Shown piece after piece: positions 7,397 through 16,527 of a DNA stretch of 64,000 nucleotides. The stretch covers positions 1 through 64,000 of the forward strand of contig CALUDO010000008.1 in the NCBI GenBank assembly GCA_943914835.1. The letters run 5' to 3'. The position numbers were made by a program, and so were the translations under genes. The number at the start of each line of letters is the position of its first letter. Within the stretch, counting starts at the first letter, position 1. The stretch is from an uncultured Eremococcus sp. (GTDB lineage Bacteria; Bacillota; Bacilli; Lactobacillales; Aerococcaceae). A model generated the notes under the pieces. That model made no database searches. It saw only the letters and a list, made by a program, of their open reading frames with translations, and was not told where the DNA came from.

Positions 7397-9061
7397 TTAT
7401 TCAATAACAAAGGCTACAGTTTCATAAGCACCTAGGGTCATTCTTGCCTGGAGTGTTTGATGCGAACCATTACCGATTAAATAGCGACTTTCTTGATTCA
7501 GGTCAAAGGGAAGGTCCACTAAGTCAAAGGTTACTTCTCCTGGATAGAAATGACTAAGGACAAGTAAGTAACGGCCTTGATATTCTCTAAGATAAGCCAT
7601 AACCTCTGGATGGTCTAACATCAAGCCTTGGTAAGACCCTAATTTAATCAGATCTTCTTCTTTTCTCAGGCGAATTAATTCTTTATAGTAGGCCAGGATA
7701 TTATTGCTTTTTTCTTCTTGAGCCACATTCACCTTTGGATAATTAGGGGCTAGGGGCAACCAAGGAGTCTCACTGGTAAAACCAGCATTCTCACTATCAT
7801 CCCATTGCATTGGCGTCCGACTATTGTCCCGCGACTTACTTTGAATAATCGCCATCGTTTCATCCTTGTCATAACCCTTATCTTGCAAGATTTGATAATG
7901 ATTTAGGGTTTCTACATCTCGATAATCCTCAATAGAATCAAAGCCAGGGTCGGTCATTCCGATTTCTTCACCCTGGTAAATATAAGGCGTTCCACGAAGA
8001 AATTGGATAGTCTGGGCCAACATAGTAGCTGTCTCATAAGGATATGTCTCAACATCGCCAAAGCGACTATTAGACCTTGGTTGGTCATGGTTATTTAAGA
8101 AGATAGCGTTCCAACCATTTCCATCCGACAGACCCTGTTGCCATTGGTCGAGAATGGCCTTCAATTTAATGAAGTCAAAGGGTGGATTGGTCCATTTCTC
8201 TCCATCCGCATAATCCACCTTCAAATGGTGGAAACTGAACAGCATGGATAGTTCATCTTCAGCTGGATCAGAATACTTAATCCCATTAGCTACCGTCGTA
8301 GAAGACATTTCTCCAACGGTTATAATTCCCTCATACTGACCAAAGGACTCTCGTTTCATCTCCTTAATCCACTCATGGACAATCGGACGATCGGTATAGA
8401 GGGCCTTTTCTTGAGCAGAACCTGGTTGGTCACTATCTACTAGAAGCTCATCCTTACCAATGACATTCAGGACATCAAAGCGAAGCCCCTTGACTCCCTT
8501 ATCGCACCAGAAACGAACCACGTCGAAAAGCTCACGCCGAACATTGGGATTATGCCAATTCAAATCAGCCATATGTTTCTCATAGAGATGAAGATAGTAA
8601 AGGCCAGTATCCCCAAAAGGTTCCCAAGCAGGTCCTCCAAATTTAGAATCCCAATTTGTTGGTAGAGACCCATCCTCCTTAGCAGGTCTTAGATAGAAGA
8701 AATCTTGATAATAGGGATCTCCCGCTAGGGCCTTCTGGAACCATTCATGTTCTGTAGAACAGTGGTTCAAGACCATGTCCATCATGATTCCAATACCGTG
8801 ACTATCCGCTAAGGCTACTAATTCTTCAAAATCAGCCATAGTCCCATAGTCAGGATTAATCGCCTTGTAATCTGAAATATCATAACCATTATCATACTGA
8901 GGAGAAGGATAGAAGGGGTTAAACCAAACCATATTGACACCTAGATCAACAATATAGTCAAAGGAATCAATAATCCCCCGCAAATCTCCCAAACCATTAC
9001 CAGTTGAATCTTTGAATGACTTAGGATAAATCTGATATACAATCGTATCTTCTAATCTCAC
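7397..9061 (-). CDS. treC: trehalose-6-phosphate hydrolase
   Basis: A 554-aa cytoplasmic GH13 enzyme expected to split trehalose 6-phosphate into glucose and glucose 6-phosphate. It has the N-terminal VYQIYPKSFKDSTGNGLGDL block, DMVLNH (about 98-103), GLRFDVLN with the nucleophile Asp (about 200), TVGEMSSTT with the acid/base Glu (about 252) and LNNHDQPR (about 320). Length and the GEMSS motif fit TreC rather than a plain oligo-1,6-glucosidase, and the neighbouring PTS permease supports this. It starts 11 nt after treP in the same operon. An oligo-1,6-glucosidase remains the alternative. Confidence 0.85.
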   Translation of the reverse strand: MRLEDTIVYQIYPKSFKDSTGNGLGDLRGIIDSFDYIVDLGVNMVWFNPFYPSPQYDNGYDISDYKAINPDYGTMADFEELVALADSHGIGIMMDMVLNHCSTEHEWFQKALAGDPYYQDFFYLRPAKEDGSLPTNWDSKFGGPAWEPFGDTGLYYLHLYEKHMADLNWHNPNVRRELFDVVRFWCDKGVKGLRFDVLNVIGKDELLVDSDQPGSAQEKALYTDRPIVHEWIKEMKRESFGQYEGIITVGEMSSTTVANGIKYSDPAEDELSMLFSFHHLKVDYADGEKWTNPPFDFIKLKAILDQWQQGLSDGNGWNAIFLNNHDQPRSNSRFGDVETYPYETATMLAQTIQFLRGTPYIYQGEEIGMTDPGFDSIEDYRDVETLNHYQILQDKGYDKDETMAIIQSKSRDNSRTPMQWDDSENAGFTSETPWLPLAPNYPKVNVAQEEKSNNILAYYKELIRLRKEEDLIKLGSYQGLMLDHPEVMAYLREYQGRYLLVLSHFYPGEVTFDLVDLPFDLNQESRYLIGNGSHQTLQARMTLGAYETVAFVIE

Positions 9062-9072
9062 ACTAGACCTCC

Positions 9073-10590
9073 TTAGGATTGGCTCTTATTGAAGAAGGGA
9101 ATATTAAAGTCTAAGCTATTATTCTTCAAGAAGCCTATTTTGTTAAAGATAATCGTTAAGATAAAAGGCACAACCAAGGCCACTACCATAGCCACAAGGA
9201 ACATCACCATAGAATTGATATGAATCACTAAGAAACCAGGTAATCCACCAACCCCAATGGAGTTAGATTGAATTTTAAAGGTAGTTGAAATCAAACCAGC
9301 CAAGCCAGACCCACACATAGCAGCGACAAAAGGATAAACATACTTCAAGTTCACCCCGAACATAGCCGGTTCTGTGACTCCTAGGTAAGATGAAATGGCT
9401 GATGGGATAGTAATTTGTGATTCATCGGCATCCTTACGGGTCAACCACCAAACGCCAAGTACAGCTGAACCTTGAGCAATATTGGACAGGGCGATCATCG
9501 GCCACAGACCAGTGGTTCCAGTATCTGCAATTAACTGAGAGTCAATCGCGTTAGTCATATGATGGAGTCCAGTAATAACCAAAGGAGAATACAAAGCACC
9601 AAATAAAAGACCAAACAACCAAGATAGAGGACCTTCCAAACCAGCTAGAACGACTTTAGAAATAAAGTCTCCCAACCACCAACCAATAGGGCCAAGAATG
9701 GTATGAGCCAAGATGACGGCTGGAACCAAAGCTAAGAAAGGCACAAAAATCATAGACAGGTATTCTGGAATAACTCGACGCCAGAATTTCTCAAGATAGG
9801 CAAGCGCTAATCCAGCAAACATGGCAGGCAGTACCTGAGCTTGATAACCAATCATATCTAATGTAAAGAAACCAAAGTCCCAGACAGGAACTTCACCACT
9901 GGCTAAAGCATCAGCTGCCCCGTAAGCATTTAATAACTGAGGTGACACCAGGGTAATCCCCAAAACAATCCCCAAAATCTGAGTCGTTCCCAACTTCCGA
10001 GTGACAGACCATGTAATTCCCACAGGTAAGAAGTGGAAGATGGCTTCTCCAGGTAACCAGAGGAAGGAATTCACTCCAGACCAGAAAGGAGATACATCTA
10101 CAATTCGATTCCAAATGGGTTCACCATCTGCTGTTGTTTGAGCCACTCCGTCAATCACTTGTTGCCCTAAGGATTCAAAGCCAACCCCTTCAAGAATATT
10201 ACGGAAACCTAAGATCAAACCACCAACGATAATGGCTGGAATAATAGGGGCAAAAACTTCCGCTAAGAAAGTCATTAACTTCTGCCACCAAGCCTGATTA
10301 GACTCGGAAGCAGCCTTCACATCCGCCTTACTGCCTTCCTGAACCCCAGAGAATTTCTGAAAGTCTTGATAGAAGTCTGCCACATCATTACCAATAATTA
10401 CTTGGTACTGACCAGCTTGAGTAAAGCTCCCCTTAACAGAAGCTAGATCTTCAATCTCCTTGGTCTTAGCTAGAGACGTATCTTTCAAAGCAAACCGCAT
10501 CCGGGTTGCACAGTGAGTTACAGCTTGAATATTCTCTGATCCACCCACTAGATCTAAGAGCCGCTGGGCATCTTGTTCATACTTCGACAT
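9073..10590 (-). CDS. treP: PTS trehalose transporter, EIIBC subunits
   Basis: About 505 aa. An N-terminal EIIB domain (residues 1-85) carries the phosphorylated Cys in THCATRMRFAL (about residue 27), followed by a linker and a multi-span EIIC domain (about 105-500) of the glucose/sucrose/trehalose superfamily. No EIIA domain is attached, so phosphate must come from an EIIA encoded elsewhere. The first in-frame ATG (10596) is only 2 nt from AGGAGG; the ATG at 10590 has an 8-nt gap and is preferred. It imports trehalose as trehalose 6-phosphate for TreC. The substrate is inferred from treC; no treR is in the window. Confidence 0.85.
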   Translation of the reverse strand: MSKYEQDAQRLLDLVGGSENIQAVTHCATRMRFALKDTSLAKTKEIEDLASVKGSFTQAGQYQVIIGNDVADFYQDFQKFSGVQEGSKADVKAASESNQAWWQKLMTFLAEVFAPIIPAIIVGGLILGFRNILEGVGFESLGQQVIDGVAQTTADGEPIWNRIVDVSPFWSGVNSFLWLPGEAIFHFLPVGITWSVTRKLGTTQILGIVLGITLVSPQLLNAYGAADALASGEVPVWDFGFFTLDMIGYQAQVLPAMFAGLALAYLEKFWRRVIPEYLSMIFVPFLALVPAVILAHTILGPIGWWLGDFISKVVLAGLEGPLSWLFGLLFGALYSPLVITGLHHMTNAIDSQLIADTGTTGLWPMIALSNIAQGSAVLGVWWLTRKDADESQITIPSAISSYLGVTEPAMFGVNLKYVYPFVAAMCGSGLAGLISTTFKIQSNSIGVGGLPGFLVIHINSMVMFLVAMVVALVVPFILTIIFNKIGFLKNNSLDFNIPFFNKSQS

Positions 10591-10616
10591 ATTCATTACC
10601 TCCTAATAATTTTGCC

Positions 10617-10667
10617 TATACAAATTTCGTACATAATCATTATAATATTATTCCTTTTCTATTGGAA
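10617..10667 (-). promoter_or_regulatory. treP promoter and putative TreR-type operator
   Basis: On the minus strand a -10 TATAAT (10644-10639) is followed, at the expected start site, by an imperfect palindrome at 10617-10633 (TATACAAATTTCGTACA; 12 of 17 positions symmetric). The -35 (TTCCAA) is poor. A GntR-type repressor such as TreR is the natural candidate. No convincing cre site was seen. Confidence 0.45.
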
Positions 10668-10707
10668 TGAAAGCCTTACAAATTATTAAATTCACAAATA
10701 AAAATTT

Positions 10708-10738
10708 TAAAAAAGCTAGGTGATTAAAATCACCTAGC
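10708..10738 (-). terminator. terminator after khpB
   Basis: GCTAGGTGATT (10715-10725) pairs with AATCACCTAGC (10728-10738); on the minus strand the stem is followed by a U run. It ends the khpB transcript. Confidence 0.75.
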
Positions 10739-10747
10739 CTTGCTTAT

Positions 10748-11749
10748 TTAGTATTCATCTTCAACATGATCTTTAACATATTCTACAACCAAGTAGCGGT
10801 TAGGCTCCTTACCTTCAGAATGCGTTTGGATATTATCGTACTTAGCTAAGTGAGCATGGATTTGCTTCCGTTCATAGGCGGGTAGGGCATCAAGGATTAC
10901 AGTTTGCTTGGTGTCCATGACTTCTTGAGCCGTTTGTTCAGCCATTTGCTCTAAGACATTTGCTCGACGGTCGCGATAATTACCAACATTCAAGACAACA
11001 TTCATATGTCTATGGTGAAGACTCAACAAGAGCGTTTGAGCTAGTATTTGCAGAGAATTGATAATCTTACCATGTTTACCAATCACTAGACCCGACTTAT
11101 CCGTATCAATGTCAAAAATAACATTCTTACCGGAGTCGCTCGCCTCAATATGAGCTTGAGCTCCATATTCTCTAATTACAGCCTCCAGGTAACGAGCTAC
11201 TTGATCTTTAGTCTCTTCGAGTGAGAGTGGTTGACGATTGTTATCAGATGATTCACCAGCATCTTCCTCAAAATCTGGGTCTTCATTAGACTTCACCTTA
11301 GTATGGCCAGAGTGTCCATTTACATCTGGCTCAGCATCTTCTGATTCAGGCTTAGATTCTAAGGTATTAGTCAAGTTTACTTCATCATTGCCTTGATTTA
11401 AATCTTCTTCAACAGTAATAAGCTCACTAGAATCACTATCTTGTTCGACCTCCACCGTCAAAGTTTCTTCCTGACGGTCTAAATGACGAATGGAACTATC
11501 TTCAACATGGTTGCTTACTTCAGCTGCTTGCTTATCTTCCAGTTCTTGAGTCAAATCAGATAGAGATAGGTCTGAATCTCGAGCGATTTCTACAATCGCG
11601 TCTTGTTTACCGAAGCCTAAGAAGCCTTTTTTACCTTCATTAATCACTCGAATTGTCGCTTGGTCACGACCAATACCTAATTCAGCTAAACCCTTACGAA
11701 TGGCTTCGTCCACGCTATCTGCCTTGACAGTTACTGAATGATCTAACAT
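10748..11749 (-). CDS. khpB: RNA-binding protein KhpB (Jag)
   Basis: A 333-aa Jag/EloR/KhpB protein. The Jag-N domain is at about 1-52 (VTVKADSVDEAIRKGL, GKKGFLGFGKQDA). A long acidic Glu/Asp/Ser linker follows at about 60-195. A KH domain is at about 200-270 (DIDTDKSGLVIGKHGKI), and an R3H domain closes the protein (YERKQIHAHL). In lactic acid bacteria and streptococci it binds RNA with KhpA and helps set cell elongation and division. I prefer the ATG at 11749 over 11758, because GAGG abuts the latter and lies 9 nt from the former. Its position after yidC is conserved. Confidence 0.92.
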   Translation of the reverse strand: MLDHSVTVKADSVDEAIRKGLAELGIGRDQATIRVINEGKKGFLGFGKQDAIVEIARDSDLSLSDLTQELEDKQAAEVSNHVEDSSIRHLDRQEETLTVEVEQDSDSSELITVEEDLNQGNDEVNLTNTLESKPESEDAEPDVNGHSGHTKVKSNEDPDFEEDAGESSDNNRQPLSLEETKDQVARYLEAVIREYGAQAHIEASDSGKNVIFDIDTDKSGLVIGKHGKIINSLQILAQTLLLSLHHRHMNVVLNVGNYRDRRANVLEQMAEQTAQEVMDTKQTVILDALPAYERKQIHAHLAKYDNIQTHSEGKEPNRYLVVEYVKDHVEDEY

Positions 11750-11792
11750 ATACTTCATCCTCTCACTTTCATAAATTATTTATTATACTAGC

Positions 11793-12626
11793 TTATTTCT
11801 TTCGAGTAGCTTTCTTTAAAGCTTTGTCTAAGCGTTTCTGCTTATCTTTCTCTGCTTGAAGCTTGGCTTCACGTTCAGCAATAATTTTATATGGATTATT
11901 TAAAAGCATGGTTTGTCCCAAAGTAAAGGCATTCGATACTACCCAGTAAAGGGAAATCGCAGCCGGTAAACTAAACCCAATAAAGAAAATCATCAAGGGC
12001 ATTAGATACAACATGACTGACATAGCTGGGTTCTTCTCAGGTTGACTCTTCATAGTCATATAAGACGTTAAAAAGGTTAAAATAGCCGCTAGAATTGGAA
12101 GAATAAGATAAGGGTCTCGACTTCCTAAACTCGTCCAGAAGAAATGTCCTTGATTTAATTCATGCGTCCGTTGAATGGTTTGATAAAGAGCCATCATCAC
12201 AGGTAATTGAATAAATAAGGAGAGACAACCCGCCAATTGGTTGACATCATGTTTATCCATCAAGGCCTGCTGTTCTTTCTGCATCATTTCCATAGAAGCA
12301 GAATCCCGGTTCGGGTACTTCTTCTTGATGCGGTTTAATTCTGGCTGAATCTCCTGCATCTTACGTTGGGATTTAATCTGCATATGGGTCACGGGCAATA
12401 GAAGCACCCGAATCAGAACAGTAAACACTATAATTCCTAAAGCATAATTCCCACCAAATAAGTCAGATAACCAAAGGATAAATTGGCTTAAATAATAGAG
12501 AACATAGCGGTCCCAAAATCCAGAACTTGAGGAACTCAGGGGTTCCGTCGACCGACTACAGGCTGATAGAAATAGACCCAGACTCATCAGGATCCCCATT
12601 TTAAATACTTTTGACTGACGTTTCAT
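11793..12626 (-). CDS. yidC: membrane protein insertase YidC/OxaA
   Basis: A 277-aa insertase. A lipoprotein signal peptide (LGLFLSACS; Cys near 23) precedes five membrane segments. It includes the TVLIRVLLLPVTHMQIKSQRKM region with the conserved hydrophilic-groove Arg, and the basic KDKQKRLDKALKKATRKK tail that contacts ribosomes. It inserts membrane proteins alone or with SecYEG. It lies 9 nt downstream of rnpA and upstream of khpB, the classical rnpA-yidC-jag order. Confidence 0.95.
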   Translation of the reverse strand: MKRQSKVFKMGILMSLGLFLSACSRSTEPLSSSSSGFWDRYVLYYLSQFILWLSDLFGGNYALGIIVFTVLIRVLLLPVTHMQIKSQRKMQEIQPELNRIKKKYPNRDSASMEMMQKEQQALMDKHDVNQLAGCLSLFIQLPVMMALYQTIQRTHELNQGHFFWTSLGSRDPYLILPILAAILTFLTSYMTMKSQPEKNPAMSVMLYLMPLMIFFIGFSLPAAISLYWVVSNAFTLGQTMLLNNPYKIIAEREAKLQAEKDKQKRLDKALKKATRKK

Positions 12627-12635
12627 TATATCCTC

Positions 12636-12995
12636 CTAGACATCTTTTATTTCATCCTTATTAATAATTTGAGCGAGTTTCATAATATGAATCATTGATT
12701 TCTTCACCTGGGCGAAATCCCGTCCACATATATCCTTTCGGGCAATCAGAAGAATGTCTAATTCATTATTAATCGCTGGTTCTAGTTCATGCAGAGCCTG
12801 ACGAAGATAACGCTTAATTTGATTTCGTTGGACCGCATTTCCCATCTTCTTACCAACCGATAAGCCAACCCTAAAGTGGTCTTGTCCAGGCTTAGGGTAG
12901 GTATAGAGGACCAACTGTCGGTTGGCAATCGACTTGCCGTGATGAAAGACTTCTTGAAATTCATTTGCCTTCTTAACCCGATAAATCTTCTTCAC
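12636..12995 (-). CDS. rnpA: ribonuclease P protein component
   Basis: A 119-aa basic protein, the C5-type subunit of RNase P that matures tRNA 5' ends with the rnpB RNA. The family motifs are seen as VGLSVGKKMGNAVQRNQIKR (about 42-61) and ELDILLIARK. It lies between rpmH and yidC. A strong hairpin separates it from rpmH, so RnpA output may depend on readthrough or its own promoter. Confidence 0.96.
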   Translation of the reverse strand: MKKIYRVKKANEFQEVFHHGKSIANRQLVLYTYPKPGQDHFRVGLSVGKKMGNAVQRNQIKRYLRQALHELEPAINNELDILLIARKDICGRDFAQVKKSMIHIMKLAQIINKDEIKDV

Positions 12996-13050
12996 ACCAG
13001 AACCTCACTCTTCTAATAAGTAAAACTTTAATCAACCCTTATTATATCTA

Positions 13051-13091
13051 AAAAAACGAAAAAAAAAAACTCTTCATAAAACGAAGAGTTT
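13051..13091 (-). terminator. rpmH-rnpA intergenic terminator
   Basis: AAACTCTTC (13067-13075) pairs with GAAGAGTTT (13083-13091). On the minus strand it is followed by an uninterrupted run of about ten U. A strong intrinsic terminator inside what is usually an rpmH-rnpA operon. Confidence 0.8.
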
Positions 13092-13097
13092 GTTTTA

Positions 13098-13232
13098 TTA
13101 AGCTGATAAGGATTTACGTCCTTTTTGACGACGTTTTCTCAAAACGCGACGACCGTTCTTAGTTTTCATCCGTTGACGGAAACCGTGAACTTTTTGACGT
13201 TGACGTTTCTTTGGTTGATATGTTCTCTTCAT
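13098..13232 (-). CDS. rpmH: 50S ribosomal protein L34
   Basis: 44 aa, very basic, [19 protein letters not shown] at the N-terminus and ending KGRKSLSA: a complete L34 of standard length. The ATG at 13232 is preceded by GGAGGTGGGAAG; the longer frame to 13337 has no support. It is the first gene left of the origin, transcribed away from dnaA. Confidence 0.98.
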   Translation of the reverse strand: MKRTYQPKKRQRQKVHGFRQRMKTKNGRRVLRKRRQKGRKSLSA

Positions 13233-13352
13233 CTTCCCACCTCCTGGATACATACGATAAGTACAATACCACAATATTCTATAGAAGGACCAAAAATTTG
13301 TCAAGAAAAATTTAAGTCTTTTTCCTAGAGGGACCACCTAAATACACAAAGC

Positions 13353-13651
13353 TTATGCACAGGTTTAATTTAACTTGTGCATAAGCTAATTTTGAAGCTT
13401 ACTAAACTCACAAGAAATAGAAAACTTATCAACTTTTTCAAACTTGTTAACAATTTTATCAGATATGCACACTTTTTTGTGCATAAGTCTATAGAATATG
13501 ATAGAATCAAGTAAACTCATCAGTAAACTTATCAACACATCTCGAGATTAAAGGTCAAAAGATAGCGATATCCACAGAAACTATTGACTTGTGGATAAGT
13601 GTAATGTGCTTATGTGATTAAGTTGACAACTTTCCTAAGTCCTGTTGATAA
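13353..13651. other. oriC: oriC, DnaA-box cluster upstream of dnaA
   Basis: Within the 480-bp gene-free gap between rpmH and dnaA I see nine 9-mers close to TTATCCACA: 13353-13361(+), 13376-13384(-), 13426-13434(+, weak), 13463-13471(+), 13478-13486(-), 13529-13537(+), 13568-13576(+), 13590-13598(-, perfect) and 13643-13651(-). A TTGACA at 13623-13628 with a poor -10 overlapping the last box may be the dnaA promoter, which would fit DnaA autoregulation. Genes diverge from here on both sides. Confidence 0.88.
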
Positions 13652-13713
13652 GTATCTATAAAAGGATAATTTATAACCAATAATAAGATAATAAATAGAA
13701 AGGATGTCATACA

Positions 13714-15057
13714 ATGGATGATTTGACAGCCTTCTGGAATGAAATGACTGACTACTTCCGAGAGATACTTTCTCAATCTTCTTATAAGAATTGGGTTGAA
13801 CCCATCTATCCCATTCGAATGGGAAAGCAATCTATCTCTTTAGCCGTTCCAAATAGCTTCATCAAAAATTACTGGGAACGTCACCTTGCAGGACATATTC
13901 TCCAATACACCCTCAAACGCTTTGGGGCTGAATACGAACCAACCTTTGTCATTGTTCCTGAAGAAGAACGTGTCCACCACCAAGAAGAAGTTGAAAAGAA
14001 AGACCAAGCTCAACCCTTCAACCAACAGAATGGCCATAGCCAACTCAATCCCAATTACACCTTTGATAATTTCGTTATTGGTGAGGATAATAAGATGGCT
14101 GCTGGAGCAGCCTTTGCTGTGGTGGATGGTCCTGGAAAAACTTATAATCCTTTCCTTATATATGGTGGGGTTGGTTTAGGTAAGACCCACCTCATGCAAG
14201 CCATTGGCAATGAAATTAAACGAAGAGACCCCAGTAAAGTCATTAAATATGCTACTTCTGAAGCCTTCGTTAATGACTTTATCACTAGCATCCAAACAGG
14301 GTCCCAAAATGAATTTCGGGAGATTTACCGAGAAGCAGATGTCTTGCTAATTGATGATATCCAATTCTTAACCAAAAAAGAGAAGACTCAAGAAGAATTC
14401 TTCCACACCTTTAATGCCTTATATAACAATAGCAAGCAAATCGTCCTAACCAGTGACCGTCTACCCAACAATATTTCTAACCTTGAAGAACGCCTGATTT
14501 CCCGATTCAAATGGGGCTTGTCTACTGATATTACTCCGCCAGATTTAGAAACTCGTATAGCCATCTTGCGTAAGAAAGCAGCTAACGATAACCTAGATAT
14601 TGGTTCAGATACCTTGACTTATATTGCATCTCATATTGATTCAAATATTCGTGAATTAGAAGGGGCTCTCGTCCGTGTGATTGCCTTTGCAGCCATTCAA
14701 GGTCGTGAAATTACAACTGATTTAGCTTCAGAGGCTTTAATGAACCTAGTCAACCAAACTGACAGTCGACCCATTACTCCAAATACCATTATCCAGGAAG
14801 TCTCCCGCTTCTATAGCATTTCAGTAGAAGATATTAAAGGAAAGAAACGAAAGAAAGAAATTGTCAAACCGCGACAAATAGCTATGTATCTAGCCAGACA
14901 GCTAACAGATCTTTCTTTTCCTAAGATTGGTGAAGACTTTGGTAATAAGAACCATACCACTGTTATCCATGCCTACGAGAAAATATCACAAGAATTAAAA
15001 TATGATCCAGAACTTGAAAGAGACATTCACCAAGTCACCCAGACCCTCAAATCCTAG
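13714..15057 (+). CDS. dnaA: chromosomal replication initiator DnaA
   Basis: A 447-aa initiator. Domain I spans about 1-80, followed by a short Gln/Glu/Asn-rich linker and an AAA+ domain with Walker A GGVGLGKTH (about 150) and Walker B LLIDDIQF. DNA-binding domain IV ends with the signature DFGNKNHTTVIHAYEKI. It binds the boxes on both sides of the gene to open the origin. AGAAAGGATG-type spacing before the ATG at 13714 is acceptable. Standard length, no anomaly. Confidence 0.98.
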   Translation: MDDLTAFWNEMTDYFREILSQSSYKNWVEPIYPIRMGKQSISLAVPNSFIKNYWERHLAGHILQYTLKRFGAEYEPTFVIVPEEERVHHQEEVEKKDQAQPFNQQNGHSQLNPNYTFDNFVIGEDNKMAAGAAFAVVDGPGKTYNPFLIYGGVGLGKTHLMQAIGNEIKRRDPSKVIKYATSEAFVNDFITSIQTGSQNEFREIYREADVLLIDDIQFLTKKEKTQEEFFHTFNALYNNSKQIVLTSDRLPNNISNLEERLISRFKWGLSTDITPPDLETRIAILRKKAANDNLDIGSDTLTYIASHIDSNIRELEGALVRVIAFAAIQGREITTDLASEALMNLVNQTDSRPITPNTIIQEVSRFYSISVEDIKGKKRKKEIVKPRQIAMYLARQLTDLSFPKIGEDFGNKNHTTVIHAYEKISQELKYDPELERDIHQVTQTLKS

Positions 15058-15208
15058 TGTGCATAACTTGTAAATAAATAAAGAGGATATATACAAGGTC
15101 ATCCACAAGATAATTGACCCAGTCTAAGTGTTTGATAAGACTTGTCCACAAGATTCACAGGCCTTACTACTATGACTACTAATTATTTATATTATTTATA
15201 TTATTTAT
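15058..15208. other. oriC: oriC unwinding region between dnaA and dnaN
   Basis: DnaA-box-like 9-mers lie at 15058-15066(-), 15099-15107(+) and 15142-15150(+). After the short GC-rich ACAGGCC comes CTACTATGACTACTA (15167-15181), whose complement reads 3'-GAT GAT ACT GAT GAT-5', a DnaA-trio-like run. Three perfect tandem 9-mers ATTATTTAT follow (15182-15190, 15191-15199, 15200-15208). This is the order described for the Bacillus-type basal unwinding system: boxes, GC-rich step, trios, AT-rich duplex. I infer that strand opening begins here. Confidence 0.8.
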
Positions 15209-15222
15209 AAAGGAGTTTATCC

Positions 15223-16377
15223 ATGAAATTTACTATTAATCGTCAAGCATTTACTAATCAATTAAATGACGTTTCTAGAGCTGTACCTAGTAAAGCAACC
15301 ATCCCTATTTTGACTGGGATTAAATTAGAAGCCAATGAAGATGGGATCACTTTAATTGGGTCTGATGCTGATATTTCAATTGAAAGTTTCTTACCAGCTG
15401 ATAATGAACGTTATCAACTTAAGATCGAAGAAAGTGGTTCAATTGTTGTCGCAGCTCGTTTATTTAATGAAATCATTCGTAAACTACCTACTAATGAGAT
15501 CAATTTAGAAAGTAATGATCAATTTCAATTAACAATAAAGTCAGGTCCAGCTGTCTTTACCTTAAGTGGCCAAGATGGTCAAGCTTATCCTCACTTACCT
15601 GAGGTAGATACGGACCATGCTATCTTATTACCTACGATACCTTTCAAAGAAATGATTAATCATACAATCTTCTCTGCATCGAACCAAGAAAGTCGACCTA
15701 TTCTAACAGGATTGAACTTATCAATCTTTAAAGACTACGTCTCTGGCGTTGCAACAGATAGTCATCGATTGAGTCGCAGAGAAATTCCTCTCCACTTAGA
15801 TCCTAGTCAATTGGAATTGACAAACTTAACCATTCCTAAGAAAACAGTCGTTGAACTTGTAAAGATTGTTGAAGATGATCAAGATCTTAAAATGGTGATT
15901 AATGAACAACAAGTGATTTTCTTACTGGATAATTTAATTATCTACTCTCGTTTATTGGAAGGAAATTATCCAGATACCCAACGACTAATTCCTCAAGATC
16001 ACCAAACTGAATTAGTCCTCAACGCCAACGATTTCCTTCAAGCCATTGAAAGAGCTTCTATTATCTCTCACCAAGGAAAGAATAACATTGTTCAATTATC
16101 TATCTCACCTGACCAAGTTAAGTTAGCTGTTAAGGGAAATGAACGAGGAGGTTTATCAGAAGCGATTGACTATCAAGCTGCTTCTGGAAATGAATTGGTC
16201 ATATCCTTTAATCCGGACTATATGAAAGATGCTCTTAAATCCTTCAATGGTGTAGACATCAAGATTCAATTCCAAACGGCTGTCCGCCCCATGCTCCTAT
16301 CTTCCCTAGAAAAAGCTGAGGGAGACCATAATGACCTCCTTCAATTATTAACCCCAATTCGAACCCATCAATCATAA
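15223..16377 (+). CDS. dnaN: DNA polymerase III beta sliding clamp
   Basis: A 384-aa clamp subunit with the three repeated clamp folds (about 1-125, 130-250, 255-380), N-terminal MKFTINRQAFTNQLNDVSRA and the C-terminal PMLLSSL. It forms the ring that tethers polymerase and other replication and repair proteins. It has an AAAGGAG site, a standard distance to dnaA across the origin unwinding region, and its own terminator. Confidence 0.97.
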   Translation: MKFTINRQAFTNQLNDVSRAVPSKATIPILTGIKLEANEDGITLIGSDADISIESFLPADNERYQLKIEESGSIVVAARLFNEIIRKLPTNEINLESNDQFQLTIKSGPAVFTLSGQDGQAYPHLPEVDTDHAILLPTIPFKEMINHTIFSASNQESRPILTGLNLSIFKDYVSGVATDSHRLSRREIPLHLDPSQLELTNLTIPKKTVVELVKIVEDDQDLKMVINEQQVIFLLDNLIIYSRLLEGNYPDTQRLIPQDHQTELVLNANDFLQAIERASIISHQGKNNIVQLSISPDQVKLAVKGNERGGLSEAIDYQAASGNELVISFNPDYMKDALKSFNGVDIKIQFQTAVRPMLLSSLEKAEGDHNDLLQLLTPIRTHQS

Positions 16378-16385
16378 TTTAAGCA

Positions 16386-16415
16386 AAAAACGGCCCTTCA
16401 CGGCCGTTTTTCTTT
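16386..16415 (+). terminator. dnaN terminator
   Basis: AAAAACGGCC (16386-16395) pairs with GGCCGTTTTT (16402-16411), 6-nt loop, followed by T-rich sequence. Confidence 0.8.
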
Positions 16416-16466
16416 GTTTGGACAAATATGTCTTTTAGTAGGAAAACAATCTAATAATAATTAAAT

Positions 16467-16495
16467 TTGTAGTTTTAGCCGATAAAGGCTATAAT
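16467..16495 (+). promoter_or_regulatory. promoter of yaaA-recF-gyrBA
   Basis: TTGTAG (16467-16472), 17-nt spacer, TATAAT (16490-16495), about 30 nt before the yaaA start. A second TATAAT-like run directly follows. Confidence 0.6.
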
Positions 16496-16527
16496 ATAAT
16501 AGATAGAATGTGAGGATGGGTGACGGT

